From: Amphirosellinia nigrospora
Taxonomy: Eukaryota; Ascomycota; Sordariomycetes; Xylariales; Xylariaceae
Assembly (NCBI GenBank): GCA_004123355.1
Contig: SCHM01000003.1
Coordinates: forward strand, 4,731,058-4,795,057
DNA length: 64,000 nt
Direction: 5' to 3'
This document shows, in pieces, positions 51,609 through 62,728 of the stretch. Position numbers and translations under genes: made by a program. The notes below the pieces were generated by a model. The model saw only the letters and a list, made by a program, of their open reading frames with translations. It searched no databases and was not told where the DNA came from. How positions within the stretch are numbered: the first letter of the stretch is position 1; each line of letters opens with the position of its first letter.

Positions 51609-52368
51609 TTAAGCGGCAGGATGCACGACAACCAACGTGACGTGAACCCACGGACGGTCAGGATCGTTGACTGTGGCGCTGATTAGCCGTCTGTCGCATC
51701 TGTAGGCGCAGTGACACGGCATATGTAGCGCGCCGCGGAGGGATGGGGGGAATCTGTCAGCCCTCACTTACCCGAGGTGCCTGGACCTTTCCAGCGGAAA
51801 TCGTACATGCCATTGAAGGGACGCACGCCCAAGAGGCCGCCGAGCTCGAGATCGCCACGAGCCTTGAACACCAGTTCGGTCTGCAGCGCATCCGTGTCCG
51901 GGTCGCAGCCGTACTGGACGTCCCAGATGGCGCGGGGATCGCCACGCTCCGTCATGAACATCTTGGTGGTGTTGTCTAGCGGCTCGTACTAAAGAGTGGG
52001 CGAGGGCGTCACCCCCATCCCATGGTTAGCCGGGGTTACATCGCCGCCGTGGCTTGACGCTATGCACAACATACCTCGCCATTAATCACTGCGCGTCGAG
52101 GCGGGTCCCAGGGGAGCGTGATAACGCCATCGACGAGCTGCAGTTCACTCGTCGAGTTACCGGCCGGACTGACGAACAGATGCTGGTCGCCGCCACCCCA
52201 GTCCCAGATGTTGAGGAAGTGGTTGTGGATGTCCGGGTACGACGCATTCTGCAGCCGGAGCGAGAAGCTCTCTGTGATGTTATTCGACAGTGGAGGCCCA
52301 GGCGGGATGGTGCACGCCGACGTGGCGGCAATGACAGAACTCAGCAGGAAGGCGATAGATTGCTGCAT
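51609..52368 (-). CDS. Small secreted protein, unknown function
   Basis: Three-exon gene for a 190-residue secreted protein. Exon 1 is 52368-52075, intron 52074-51989 (GTATGT...TAG), exon 2 51988-51772, intron 51771-51671 (GTAAGT...CACAG) and exon 3 51670-51609. Total length is a whole number of codons. The signal peptide is MQQSIAFLLSSVIAATSA, and the mature part starts CTIPPGPPLSNNITESF. Notable phrases are WDWGGGDQHLFVSPAG, YEPLDNTTKMFMTERGDPRA, VQYGCDPDTDALQTEL and a C-terminal DPDRPWVHVTLVVVHPAA. NNIT, NAS, NST and NTT are possible N-glycosylation sites. I believe relatives are widespread in filamentous ascomycetes as uncharacterised secreted proteins, but I cannot name a function. The third exon is less certain than the first two: the frame stays open through the second donor for only two codons (to a TGA at 51764), so a shorter unspliced end is possible. 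Confidence 0.7.
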
Positions 52369-54241
52369 AGTAACGTGGGAATTCTAGCTAGAGCGAGTAT
52401 GGATGTCGTGAGAACCTCCTCCCCCTCTACCTGAAGAGTCCCGGGCAACGTCATATTTAAGCTTCACCGTCAGCATCGTAAGCATTGTTCTTGGGCATTG
52501 TGACGTTGACTCCAACTGTTCAGTTACTGGAGCTGAAGTTGAGGTGCTGCATGAACGAGGTGCGCTAAATCATTTTGACTGGGATTACTGCAGCTGATTG
52601 CATATTTTATTGTAGTCTAGAAGGTCCAAGTCGTACAAATCTTATACATAATCTCCTTCCAACGCACTCGATATTAGCCGTCCAACGGTCGATATGCGGG
52701 CGTCGTCTCCCCCAGAGCGGAGCTGCTTACGGCCGTGGGAGGCGGAACTCGCAGCATAGCCGAGAAGAGTGCCTGCTCGCCGACCCAAACCGTTAACTGC
52801 GGACCACGGTAGACCAAACTCGGGAAATTTGCCGTAAGAATCCGTAGCGAAGTTCGCTGATTGGAAAGACCCTGATGATCCTGTCGCTGCTACACATAGG
52901 TCATGGCTCGGCGTGCAGATTGATGTCTCTTACATAGGGTTAGGCTAGCCATAAACACCAAGCTGAGGTTTCTGTCTCTGCTCTTCTCGTATTCCGAAGA
53001 TGTCTAGACTATCGAACCCCAACATTGGTGACCATCTGCCGTCCGGTGTCCGAAAAGACTCCCCGAGTCGGCTTCAGCCGCATGGGTTGGATCAATAGCG
53101 GTGGCGAACTGCATAGTCTGTTGAAATTTCATGCGGGATCCCAAACAATATCGACCTGGTTCCTCGGACGACATTTATATAGAGACGCAACGTAGGATCG
53201 AGATAGCTTTTGTTAGCCCACTTCACTGAGCCATCTCTGCTCTCTGGAACATAATTATCAACTTAGATCATTATGTTTCGGATTGCTAGCTATTTAGTTT
53301 GTTGAATGCGGGTTGAAACCGTTGTGTCCGTCAGCCGATTTTTACGAGTCGGTCACTAGCAACGGCGCGCTTGGGGACTCTTCTTATATAGGCCGTTCAG
53401 GAGATCAGCCAAGGAGTTATGTTCCTTGTTTTGGCCGTTCAGGAATGTAAGGTGTCTTGTATAGTTTGTCGTGGAGGCCCGAGGGATTGCAATGAAGCTA
53501 ATGGCAAGTGGCCTATAATCTTGTATATTTTTGATAAAAAAGCCCCGCACACCCTGTTGCATCCTTAAGCACCTAAATCAAGCCATCAAATGTAGGATTG
53601 GAAGTTGTCAAAGTCGCCATTGCTTGGTATATTGGGGTGTTATAGGTAAGGTTTGATAATCATCAGATCCTAGTTGACTGCGATATTGGTGATAGGTCCT
53701 GTGTTGTTAGATTTGAGGATACGAGAAACTCAACTTCAAAAATACCACGAGCCGCGTTCCTCCAAGCTTGTCCAGTCTGGTATATAATCATGGGGAGAAT
53801 ATCCTAATGCGGAACTATGCGTTCGTGTACAATCACCGGCACGGGCCACGCCAAGATAAAATTCAAGTATAATAGCTTTCTTATCTCTCACTTCTACTAC
53901 ACTACATATACGCATACGCAATACTTTCCGGTGCCACCCGACCATTTCAGGATTTGCGTGGGGAAGCCAAGAGAGCCAGCTGGTGCGTCTCTTCTTATTG
54001 CGTTCACCTGCGCACTCACCACCATCAATAAGCGCCGCGACACTGCTTACCCAATCATGTACCGAAGTTGGGTTCTCGTTTTCGTGACTATACAGTAGCG
54101 TCTGACCTTGGTCGGTCTGGACTAAGTGCTTACAGGGTTGAGGCGTCTTTTATCTCTGCTCCGACATAACCGAGGCATAGCCGCCTCTAGCGCCGTAGGC
54201 AGCCATCCCGTTATGACAGCCATATGCCGCGTTTGCCTAAG
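52369..54241. other. Gene-free interval
   Basis: The upstream region of the secreted-protein gene followed by balanced DNA without convincing frames. Immediately left of 54242, another reverse-strand frame ends YASVMSEQR with a TAA at 54150-54152. It looks protein-like and might be the true end of the neighbouring gene if the assembly lacks bases here, but it is separated from it by an in-frame stop. Confidence 0.5.
52454..52460 (-). promoter_or_regulatory. TATA-like element
   Basis: TTAAATA on the reverse strand, about 86-92 bp upstream of the ATG at 52368; a plausible but non-consensus TATA element. Confidence 0.25.
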
Positions 54242-54660
54242 TTATCGGTTGCCAAGACTGGATAGATCAATGTCAAACTCGCCTTGCATGCTAGCATTTG
54301 CGACCCATCGGTGATCGAGTGCTTGCCATGGGACATCTGACTGGTCCAGGGGACTGGATATAAGGAAGCTGCTCGTTTCTGCGCTGCTTACGCCATCGTC
54401 GTGAACCGTTTCGCCCAGGTCATCGTCCACAACCGTGTCTACGGAGGAGTAGACAGTCCTGTCACTAATTTCCCTCCCCTTTATCGTCGTGAACGCAGCT
54501 GTTCGGACAGAATAGCTTTCGTTCTTTCTCTCGCTACCCCTCAGTTTGGCCATCGATTGGTCATTGCGACGAGTTAGACCTCCGTTTAGAGCTCTGGTTG
54601 GCTACCATACCACTCATTGACACGCCGAAGGTATCCGGTGCCAACATGCATCTGGGGCAT
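54242..54660 (-). CDS. Hypothetical acidic protein, one frame break
   Basis: About 139 residues, no family recognised. The ATG at 54660 gives MPQMHVGTGYLRRVNEWYGS. One missing base near 54586 joins it to the longer frame, which continues NGGLTRRNDQSMAKLRGSER, VRTAAFTTIKGREISDRTVY, DTVVDDDLGETVHDDGVSSA and ends EFDIDLSSLGNR. With that base restored the length is exactly 140 codons including stop. The mixture of basic N-terminal and acidic, Ser/Asp-rich central residues looks like a soluble, partly disordered protein with no signal peptide or membrane segment. If the upstream join is wrong, translation may begin at the internal ATG at about 54553. It is transcribed away from the small gene at 54821, sharing a 160-bp spacer. 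Confidence 0.5.
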
Positions 54661-54820
54661 ACATCTTTAATCAAATCGAGTTCTCGAGGGTTTAATAAAA
54701 AGTCAGCATCCTGTGACACTCCCTCACTGAGCAGTACACTGATTTCTTAGAACATCCATACAATTTGCCTGACACGATAGTCTGCAGAGATAGTTAGCTG
54801 CAAGATTCCAAAGGTTGAAA
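54661..54820. promoter_or_regulatory. Short divergent spacer
   Basis: 160 bp between the start codons of two small divergent genes (54660 minus, 54821 plus). If both genes are real this must hold both 5' leaders and a shared promoter. No clear TATA box or named factor site was seen. Confidence 0.35.
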
Positions 54821-55071
54821 ATGGACGCTCTCAAACAGAACATCGCCGAGATCGATAGCGCGATTATTGAGGCGCGTCAGTGGCTCCGGGAGGCGACGAC
54901 TGAACAGGAGGTGGGTAGGTGCAACTGAATATTCCGGGACGACTTTTCACTTACTGATGGAACAACGTAGAAGAACGGCAGGCCGAGTTGGATAGGCTTG
55001 AAGCCGATTTGGTAGCTCAACAGGCAGAGCTAGATGCGATGATACAAGAAGAAGAGTCGAGGAATAGGTAG
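54821..55071 (+). CDS. Small coiled-coil protein, 64 aa
   Basis: Two-exon gene. Exon 1 (54821-54914) starts MDALKQNIAEIDSAIIEARQ. The intron 54915-54970 (56 bp, GTAGGT...TTACTGAT...TAG) removes stops in all frames and keeps phase. Exon 2 (54971-55071) begins with EERQAELDRLEADLVAQQ and ends EEESRNR. The 65 codons including stop are highly charged, rich in Glu, Ala, Gln and Leu, with heptad-like hydrophobic spacing, so a single amphipathic helix or parallel coiled coil is expected. There is no signal peptide or transmembrane segment and no family is recognised. The intact phase across a short, well-formed intron is the main evidence that it is real. Confidence 0.6.
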
Positions 55072-57779
55072 GACGGCGGCCAAAATCTAAACGCAGGCAC
55101 CAACTACCTACCTAGGGGGCGAAAATATGCGTGGGATAAGGGAGTGTGTTGTAGTGGGCTGAGAAAAAGGGGGGAGAGAATTTGGTCAACGACTTTCTTT
55201 TGCCCACAAACTCCCTCGCCTCCCGTCTCCTACGTTGGCTACATAGCGATTGGCGTTACACCTAGCCCTTACTGTACATCATACCTTGAGACCGCCTCAC
55301 ATGGCACTGGAACTACATATGCTCAGGGGCCATATTTTGGTCAGGATGACCTATAGGAGCCAGCCATGTATACGAAAAGCACTGCATTATGACCCGACTG
55401 ACAATTAATGCCACCAATGTTGTGATGGGAACTACGTACCACATGGATAGATTGCTGGAACTGGCAGTATGGTTTCGGCGACGTGACGTTATGTATGTAG
55501 TATCCCAGATAGATAACTCGCCCAAAACAATGATATCAACAGGGGAACTGCCGAGGAAGACGTCGGTTCACCATGCAGGGCTACCTGACAAGATCCGCAA
55601 CCCCATCGCCTTGGCTTTAGTCAAAGCCATAAGTGCCGCTCGACCCCACAAATCACGATGCCTCCATGTCCTACAAGTAGGCATGCCATCCCGTGGCTGG
55701 GAAAACCCCTCACTACTCCACAATCTTAACTTAACCTCACTTTAACCTTCTACCTTTCAACCGTCATCTAGCTTAGAAGTGTAATGAGGAACCCAACGAT
55801 ACCGATAATGCCCGCCGTAGTTGCGAAGCCATAGGAAATACGGACAATATGGCAATGAGGATGACGACGATGCCGTCCAAAAATACCCTGCGCCTTTTTA
55901 GCTTCCGATCGACGAGCAGAACTCGACAACAAAAATTCTCCTGAACAACATGTAATAATGGGATGAATAAATCTGTGTTTGTCAAGCAAACTAGGACAAC
56001 TCATATTGGGACAAACTCGCGAGCTCTGTCATTAACTTTTATGGACGCATGAATTCAGGAAGCTCCAGTGTTACAAAACTGGATATTCAAGTTAGATCTC
56101 CATAACAAGTTACGAAGGAGTGACCAGACTCAATGAGAGGGTGGCGAGCGCGATGCTGCAAGTCTGAATAACGGGATAGATTCACTTAACTCGAGGCTCG
56201 TCGCCCAACAATAGATACGCCCCGAAATAATGTCAAAAAACTCGATATTAATGGTTTGTATGATCAAGAGAGGTGATATCTTTTGATTCTACACGACGGT
56301 ACGGCATGGCGTCGGTGGTTAAGCTACAACAACCAGCGCAGGAGAAAAAGGGGCTCACGAGAGACGCAAAGATGGATTGAGTAGCCGTCGTATACCTTTG
56401 GATGAAACCTCGCTGCGGCTCTAAAATATTGCATATAGGCAATGAAAATCGCCATCTAGTACATCACTCTCTGAACATCTGCACATGCTCCCAATTCAGT
56501 CGTAGGCGTAGGTCTGTTAGGCGTCGATTATTTGCAATACGGAAGTAGCTCAACATGTCAGAGAATGTTAATGAATATGAAACACGCAGCTTCGCGTTAC
56601 AGTGCCCCTGGTCGAATTGCCTCTCACAATTATAATTATTACCTAAGACTGCTAGGTTCGTTTGCTAATTTTCGAGAGATAACTGATGACATCCAAGAAA
56701 TACTATTCTGCTTTTCTCTCCTGTGATAAATGTAATCGTCGATTTGCAAGGCGAAAAGAGGAGAAAGGGTTCATCAAAGAGCTGTCCCTCGGATAAGGTA
56801 TTTACCATAGACTAATTTAAGACATAGATTTATCGAGATTTCATTACAACGATGACAGTGGAACAACACGGCATGCTACACAATTGGAAGCGAAAGGATA
56901 GGGGAATGAAGACAGCTTGGGGTCGAATTATAAGTCGCTATGCTATTATGTTCATGGGAATGGTATGGAATTGCCTGTGGATATTAGTAAACAATTGGTA
57001 GGATATAGCTACTTCATAGCTAAAAACCTTATTAATCTCAGACCCGCGGAACTAGGCAAGAAGAATGAAGAAGACATGATACAATGCCGCTTCAAGTGGC
57101 GGCTCGAGAATTAATACAATACCATCAGCATGTTCGCCTCTAGGCTCAAAATGAACATGCTATACGATCCAAGATTTATGGGCTCGTGAGTTTAATGAAA
57201 GATATAGTAAATTTACACTCAATGGAAATTCGATGACCTATCATGTGGGTATCCTCTACACGTTTGAAGTAGTTTCCCACTCGGAGAAGAAGTGATTAGC
57301 TAAACATAGTATTAACAAACGTATTATAAATAAGTTATGTAAGATTGAGTGACGCTCGTGCGATAGGCTTATGAAAAAGTTCGTCTGGTAAGAAGATGGC
57401 CCATTAGTATCTAATAACCCGCTCGATAATAAGAGTCGCTTGGTCTTGATGTGAATGAATGCCCTCTTTTCTCAACGACGATTTTTTATTCGATTGAAAA
57501 CTAATTGCCTAGAGATTAGAAAAACATATAAAATAAGATGCGTACTTATCTTTAATCACACGCGATTAGTGGAAAGTTCAAGTCTGGATTCGAGGGGACT
57601 TTATTTTGAATAGATACACACACTGAAACAGCGTACAGGACTCTTAACCGGATACTGTATATACACCACGATGTCGATCCGATTAATTACTAAAAAATAC
57701 TATGCAGCCACCTGAACTCCACGTATGTATGAATATGCGTCTCCCGAGAGACGTTTGCGGCCCGGCGAATGCATGAGAT
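55072..57779. other. Mostly gene-free interval
   Basis: Short frames on both strands. One plus-strand frame of 118 codons (55389-55745) has no motif. A possible terminal exon for a small membrane protein at 55768-55941 is listed separately. The right end is the 3' region of the large reverse-strand gene. Confidence 0.5.
55768..55941 (-). other. Possible last exon of a small membrane protein
   Basis: A reverse-strand frame that follows a good acceptor-like tract (ATGTTGTTCAG, ending near 55941). It reads SSSARRSEAKKAQGIFGRHR, a basic His/Arg-rich stretch, then ATTAGIIGIVGFLITLLS and stop. The hydrophobic end is a plausible single membrane span or tail anchor. No upstream exon with a start codon was found, so this is a weak call. 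Confidence 0.2.
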
Positions 57780-60700
57780 CTATAATCTAAATCTTCCCTT
57801 ACTGCCTCTTTCCTTACCTCTAGAGCTGGAAGAGCTGGCTTCGGGTACTGCAGTGGTGCCGCTGTTGTCACCTACTCCTGCTCCGCCACCTCCGTTGCGG
57901 GACGCGCCTTTGGGCTTATTATAACCTCGGCCACGTCGGCCTCCTCCTTCCTTCTTCTTGCCCTTGTTCTCTTCACGAGCAAGTCTTCTTGCCTCTTCCT
58001 CCTGTGTGCGGCGACTCTCCTGGTCCCACCATTCTTGGAATTCCTGTTCCTGTTGAATCTCTTGGAGACTGCGCTTGGCAACCGCCTCACGACGAGTTTG
58101 CTGTTCGCGCTGTTGTTGGCCAATGATATCTGCAAGACCAAGCCCAATTTCCTGTTCTGGCTTCGGAGTGCGTTTAATATACGACTTGGAGTGGGGAGTT
58201 ATTGAATGGGACGGAGAACGTGCTGATGCTGGAGACGACTGCGGGGCAGTAGTTGGCTTCTGTCCAGAAAACCTTGTATCGGGTGATGCAGCGCGTCTTG
58301 GTATAGATTTACTTGAAGAAGCCTCCGCGACTGTTGATAAGTTGAACTTTGGAGGCACGGCGGCAGAAGCGGAATCAGGATGAAGTAAACCCTTCATGGG
58401 CGCCATAGATTCGGCCTTTGTATTCTTCCAGGGTGCATCCTTTTTATCACCAACCTGACTCCACGGCGCCTGTAACTGTTTTCTGACATCTGCTTCTTGC
58501 CGGGCTGCCTGGTCTACTTGCTGCTGAAGCTGCTTCTTTCTCTCCTTCTGTGAGAGTTTTTGGGGTGTGAGTTTGGAACTTGACTCGCGGCTTTGAGCGG
58601 CCAACCCGGCGGAAAGCGCTGAATGTACCGGTTTTGACTCTGCTAATATCTCTCGAAGATCCAAACGGCTGGTAGGTAGAACGGACGACCCCCAAGCACC
58701 TGTAGTTTGTTTGGTCTGACCTTGGATAGTATCATTAGATAGCCTGGGTGTAAGCAGCGCAGGCCGAACTACTAAAGGGATGATGGGATATTTTCCGGCG
58801 TGTTCAATACAGCAGCTTCCTGGCTGCGTTTGGCTCTGACAAGGGCGATAAGTAATCTAATTCGTTACGATCGCCAGTCACTACTGGCCTAGGGCTCGGT
58901 GACGGAGGGCTACCCCCACCTGGCTCCTCATCTCCATCCATATCGAACATGAGGTCAACCATGGAAGTCCTGGGTCGGAGATCTGGACTGAATGGTTGGT
59001 TACGAGCCGATTTGTATTTTTGCCGCGCTGCTCGATCGGCGGTCGGCGAAACACTAGGGAGGTCATCAAAGCTACCAAATCTGGCCTTATAGGATGCTTT
59101 CTTTTCATCGTCTTTGAGAGTTGCCTTGAAAGCCATGTCCTTTGCACGGACTTGTCTTTCCTCGTACATATCATCCATTAATTCGGGTTTTGCTCATGAA
59201 GTAGCAATTCGGCTCTTCCGCTTCGGGCGAATGGGCACCGGGCAAGCTGATTAGCCCGAACAACTTCATCTAGTTCGCTTACGAGATCTTCATCGAGTTC
59301 ATCAAGGAGGCTGCACAGATATTAGCTCGCTTCTATGAAGATTGGTACGTCTAAGATCGGGCGATTTTGGACGCATATATATATATTCTGAATTCCGAGC
59401 AGTGGCCGAAAATAGCGTCAGGCTTCATAATGACACTTACTGGTTTTCAAGCATTGCTTCCACCTCAAGGCAAATATACTCAAGTCCTTTTTCCTTGAAT
59501 TCAGTGACAGCGCAAGGACTTATTATGTTTAACAGAGTTGAAATATTTCGCGTTGATACTAGCTGTTGTTAATCGGCAGGAAACTTCGAGACTTAAAACA
59601 ACGTGATGAAACATACCAAAACGACCGATGATGTTTTGACAGATTTGTGATAGCCGATCAAGCATCAATTCGTTGGCGATGCTCATAACATCCATAACTA
59701 GTTCGGAAAACACATCGATGCTGTCTGCGACCACGGAATCGAAAAGCTCATCTCCGACATCTGCATATATAAATTGAAGAACGTAGTGGAACGATTCTGG
59801 ATCCATATGACGCAAGTCAATATTCACAAGATCCGACTCGTCTTGCGCTGCCCGGCGACCCTCAAGCCATTTACCGCGCGAACGTCCGTTGAAAAGCCCT
59901 TGAAACCAGGGACATCTTTGGCACAACAATATGCTATGAACCGGAATCTCATCCCCGTCGAGTTCCAATAGAGCATCACCGTCCTCGAAAAACATCTGCT
60001 CCTTGATCGCATCTTGGAAATCTACGTTCATTGAACGAGATACAGAAGTTTGCATCCGCGCAGCGGCTTCAAGCTTCAACATTCCCAACTGGGTAGCCAA
60101 TTTCATGACGTCAGTGCGAACTTGACGGTATCTGTGGGCTAAAGGCGAAGCCTGCCGTGTAAAATTCCAGGCCGGGATGACACTATCGCGGTACATATAG
60201 ACAATAATATTGAGTAACGCGATTATATCAAATTGCCAAGCAAACTCAATAATCATGTCATCTTGCCCTTTCATGATTGTGAAAAGACCGGGTATATCAT
60301 AGTGCCCGGTTTCCCGAAATCGTTGAAATCCCAAACGAAGAACCGCGCTCCGTGCTGATAGAACCCAAGAGTGCACCGGAAGGGAGAGTGTTGGGTTCGA
60401 AGCGGAGCGAATAACTACACCTAGGGTCTGGTTCGCAAAAGCCCATTCCATGAAGTAGGCTGCCAAGTCAGCTTCAAGATCAGTTGACGTTAACACCTCG
60501 TAACTCAATTCATCAACTTGCTCCCTCAACTTCTCCGGATTTTGAAACTTCCACGTGTCTTTATTCTCTCTTTCGCTTGAATTGCGAGCCTTGAATCCAC
60601 GGAGAGGGAGCAAAGCGCCGACATCTTCCCACAATGTAGGTTGGGAAATTTCGAGTTGGTCTCGAGTAACATCACAATCTTTGCGGACGGCTGCGAAGGC

Positions 60701-62728
60701 GCCAAATGTTGAGCTCCTCACTGCCGTCACATCGGTAATATACGGAACGCGCTGAAATTTAAAATCCTTTCTTTTGTATTCCGAAGAACCCAAGTTTTGG
60801 TGTCCTGGGCTTTGGCACGTCTAATTCGTCGCCAGACAGCCCCGGACTCCGTGGATATAATAACGGAGCCATTTTCGCCTACGCCGACGGACTTGACACC
60901 GTCTTTTCGCGAGCTCCAAACACATTGTGGTGTTGTAATCGCGTCTTTTATTTTGGACGGATTTGTAGTGGACGTAGTGAGCTGATCACTTTCGGAGTTA
61001 TGACTGAGCCACATCGTGAATAGATCCCCACTACCAGTAATGGCTGCGATCGTGTCGCGCCTGACGTGATCTGATGGATCTCTCGACGCTTCGAGTCATA
61101 AGAGGAGGCCGAAGAGAATTGTATCGATTGCCGGAGAGATGGATTCGTAAACAAAGTAGCGCTTTGAAGATTGATCGTTTTATATCCATAGCTGGTAAAG
61201 ATGACCAGGGACCGGTCACCAAAAAGGCAACAGGTTGCTCTATCGATGGCGGAAACGGCGGATACGACAGAAGAGTGGCTTGAGATCAACGTGGCAGCAA
61301 CTTTTCGCGGAATGGTTTGAACTTCAAGGGATCGAGAATCCGCATCCATGAGACCGAGTTGTCCGACGTTCTTTCCCCAGCAGAATAGGGATGAACCAGT
61401 GTGAACGACGGAATGTACTGACGAGGCTGCAACACCAAGTATCATCTCCTTTTCAAGGGCCCAAAAACCTGTCGAGGCGTGACACTGATAGGCTCCTCGT
61501 CGGGCTTTACTGCGGGGGGTAGCGCGTACCCTAACTGAGAATAAGAATTTGACCCCACGACCATAATTCACCTTCGCTAGTGATAGCTAGGGTGTGTTTT
61601 GCCCAAGTGCAACCGCAGTCACTTTCTTATCAGATAGACCCCCTTGAACAGGCGTGAAGCTCAGCTTTGTATTTTCATCGCCGAGACCAAGGCGGCCACC
61701 CCGGCCAAGACCCGAAACATAGAGGTTGGAAAAAGGGTCCGTTGTGAGAACCGCGCTATGTAACTTGGAGAGGACGACGTCTTGAATGACGAGAGGGCGA
61801 TTCCAAACCAAAGCGGGAATGTCTGACAGATTTCGCGACGACAGATCAGCAACGGCAGCAGGGTAGATCTGTGTAGAGAGTTGTTGGCTATGAAAATGAT
61901 GAATTAGGTGGTCTGGCCGCTCCAAGTAAATACGTTCTGGATACTGCCTATCATCCTCATGGCCCACGCCAAGAGATAAGTTGTTATTACTTCCAAAAGT
62001 AAATACTTCTTCCTAGGCCGGACGACCTGGTGAGGTACCTAGAACATCATAATCAGCGTACGCCTTGAGCTCTAGCTGCATGGAGCCTTACTGGGATTCA
62101 GAGCCTCCACTAACTTCGTCAGTCTCTGACTCATCGTCAAGACCAGGACGCTCTTCGGCCGTTTTCAAGGAACGGAGCGCAATGGTGGCGTTGTAGAGGT
62201 CGAAGGGACTATTGCCTTCGTGATCTTTCGTCTTGATCAATTGGCCGGTCTTCGTAGTACTAGACCCGAAGGACTCTTTCAAGTCTCGACGTTCCTTGGC
62301 AAGTAAGAGTCGCGCCACTGAGATATTGCCATTGTATAAGGCTCTATGCAATGCATTCCAGCCGCTCTCGGGATCTTGGACGTATATGTCGATAGCAGGA
62401 TGGTCCAGAAGGGCTTGGACAAATGCGACGGCATCGGGCGATATAGAGGAGGCGGCGCGCAAGAGGAGAGTGAGGCCACAGTAGTCGCGAGCATTGATTT
62501 CAGCCTTCCCGAGGCTACCGGCGGAGCCCCTCGTGGCAGAAAAGCTGGCGCCAAAACCGGAGGCCTTGCGCGACTTGGTGACAGACCGTGGTGAAGTCCC
62601 GAGAGCGCCGAGGCTGCCTACTCCCAGGCCTGGGCTCCTGGCTGGGGTCTGGGAAGAGCCGCCGCGGCGAGCAATCGACAGAAATTGTCGATGTCATTTT
62701 CCCAGAAGCACTTCCACAGGCTTGTCAT
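57780..62728 (-). CDS. IBtk-like ankyrin/RCC1/double-BTB protein, frames broken
   Basis: Very large protein (about 1,560 residues) with the order of the IBtk family: ankyrin repeats, RCC1 repeats, two BTB/POZ domains and a disordered tail. Such proteins are thought to act as substrate adaptors for cullin-3 ubiquitin ligases. Exon 1 (62728-62092) starts MTSLWKCFWENDIDNFC and carries ankyrins (GWNALHRALYNGNISVARLL). Exon 2 (62012-59617) has RCC1 blades (FTFGSNNNLSLGVG, LWSWG, FCWGKNVGQLG), BTB1 around 60493-60090 (LPVHSWVLSARSAVLRL) and BTB2 around 60015-59617 (GDEIPVHSILLCQRCPWF). Exon 3 is 59558-59441 and exon 4 59310-57780, with a Ser/Gln/Arg-rich end (LQEIQQEQEFQEWWDQESRR). Introns 2 and 3 keep phase; intron 1 (62091-62013) needs one missing G after its acceptor. 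One base is also missing near 62635, 61597, 61552, 61450, 61027, 60795 and 59182; near 58809 there is one extra (or two missing). No nonsense codon occurs once corrected. The corrected length is 1,563 codons including stop. Confidence 0.88.
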
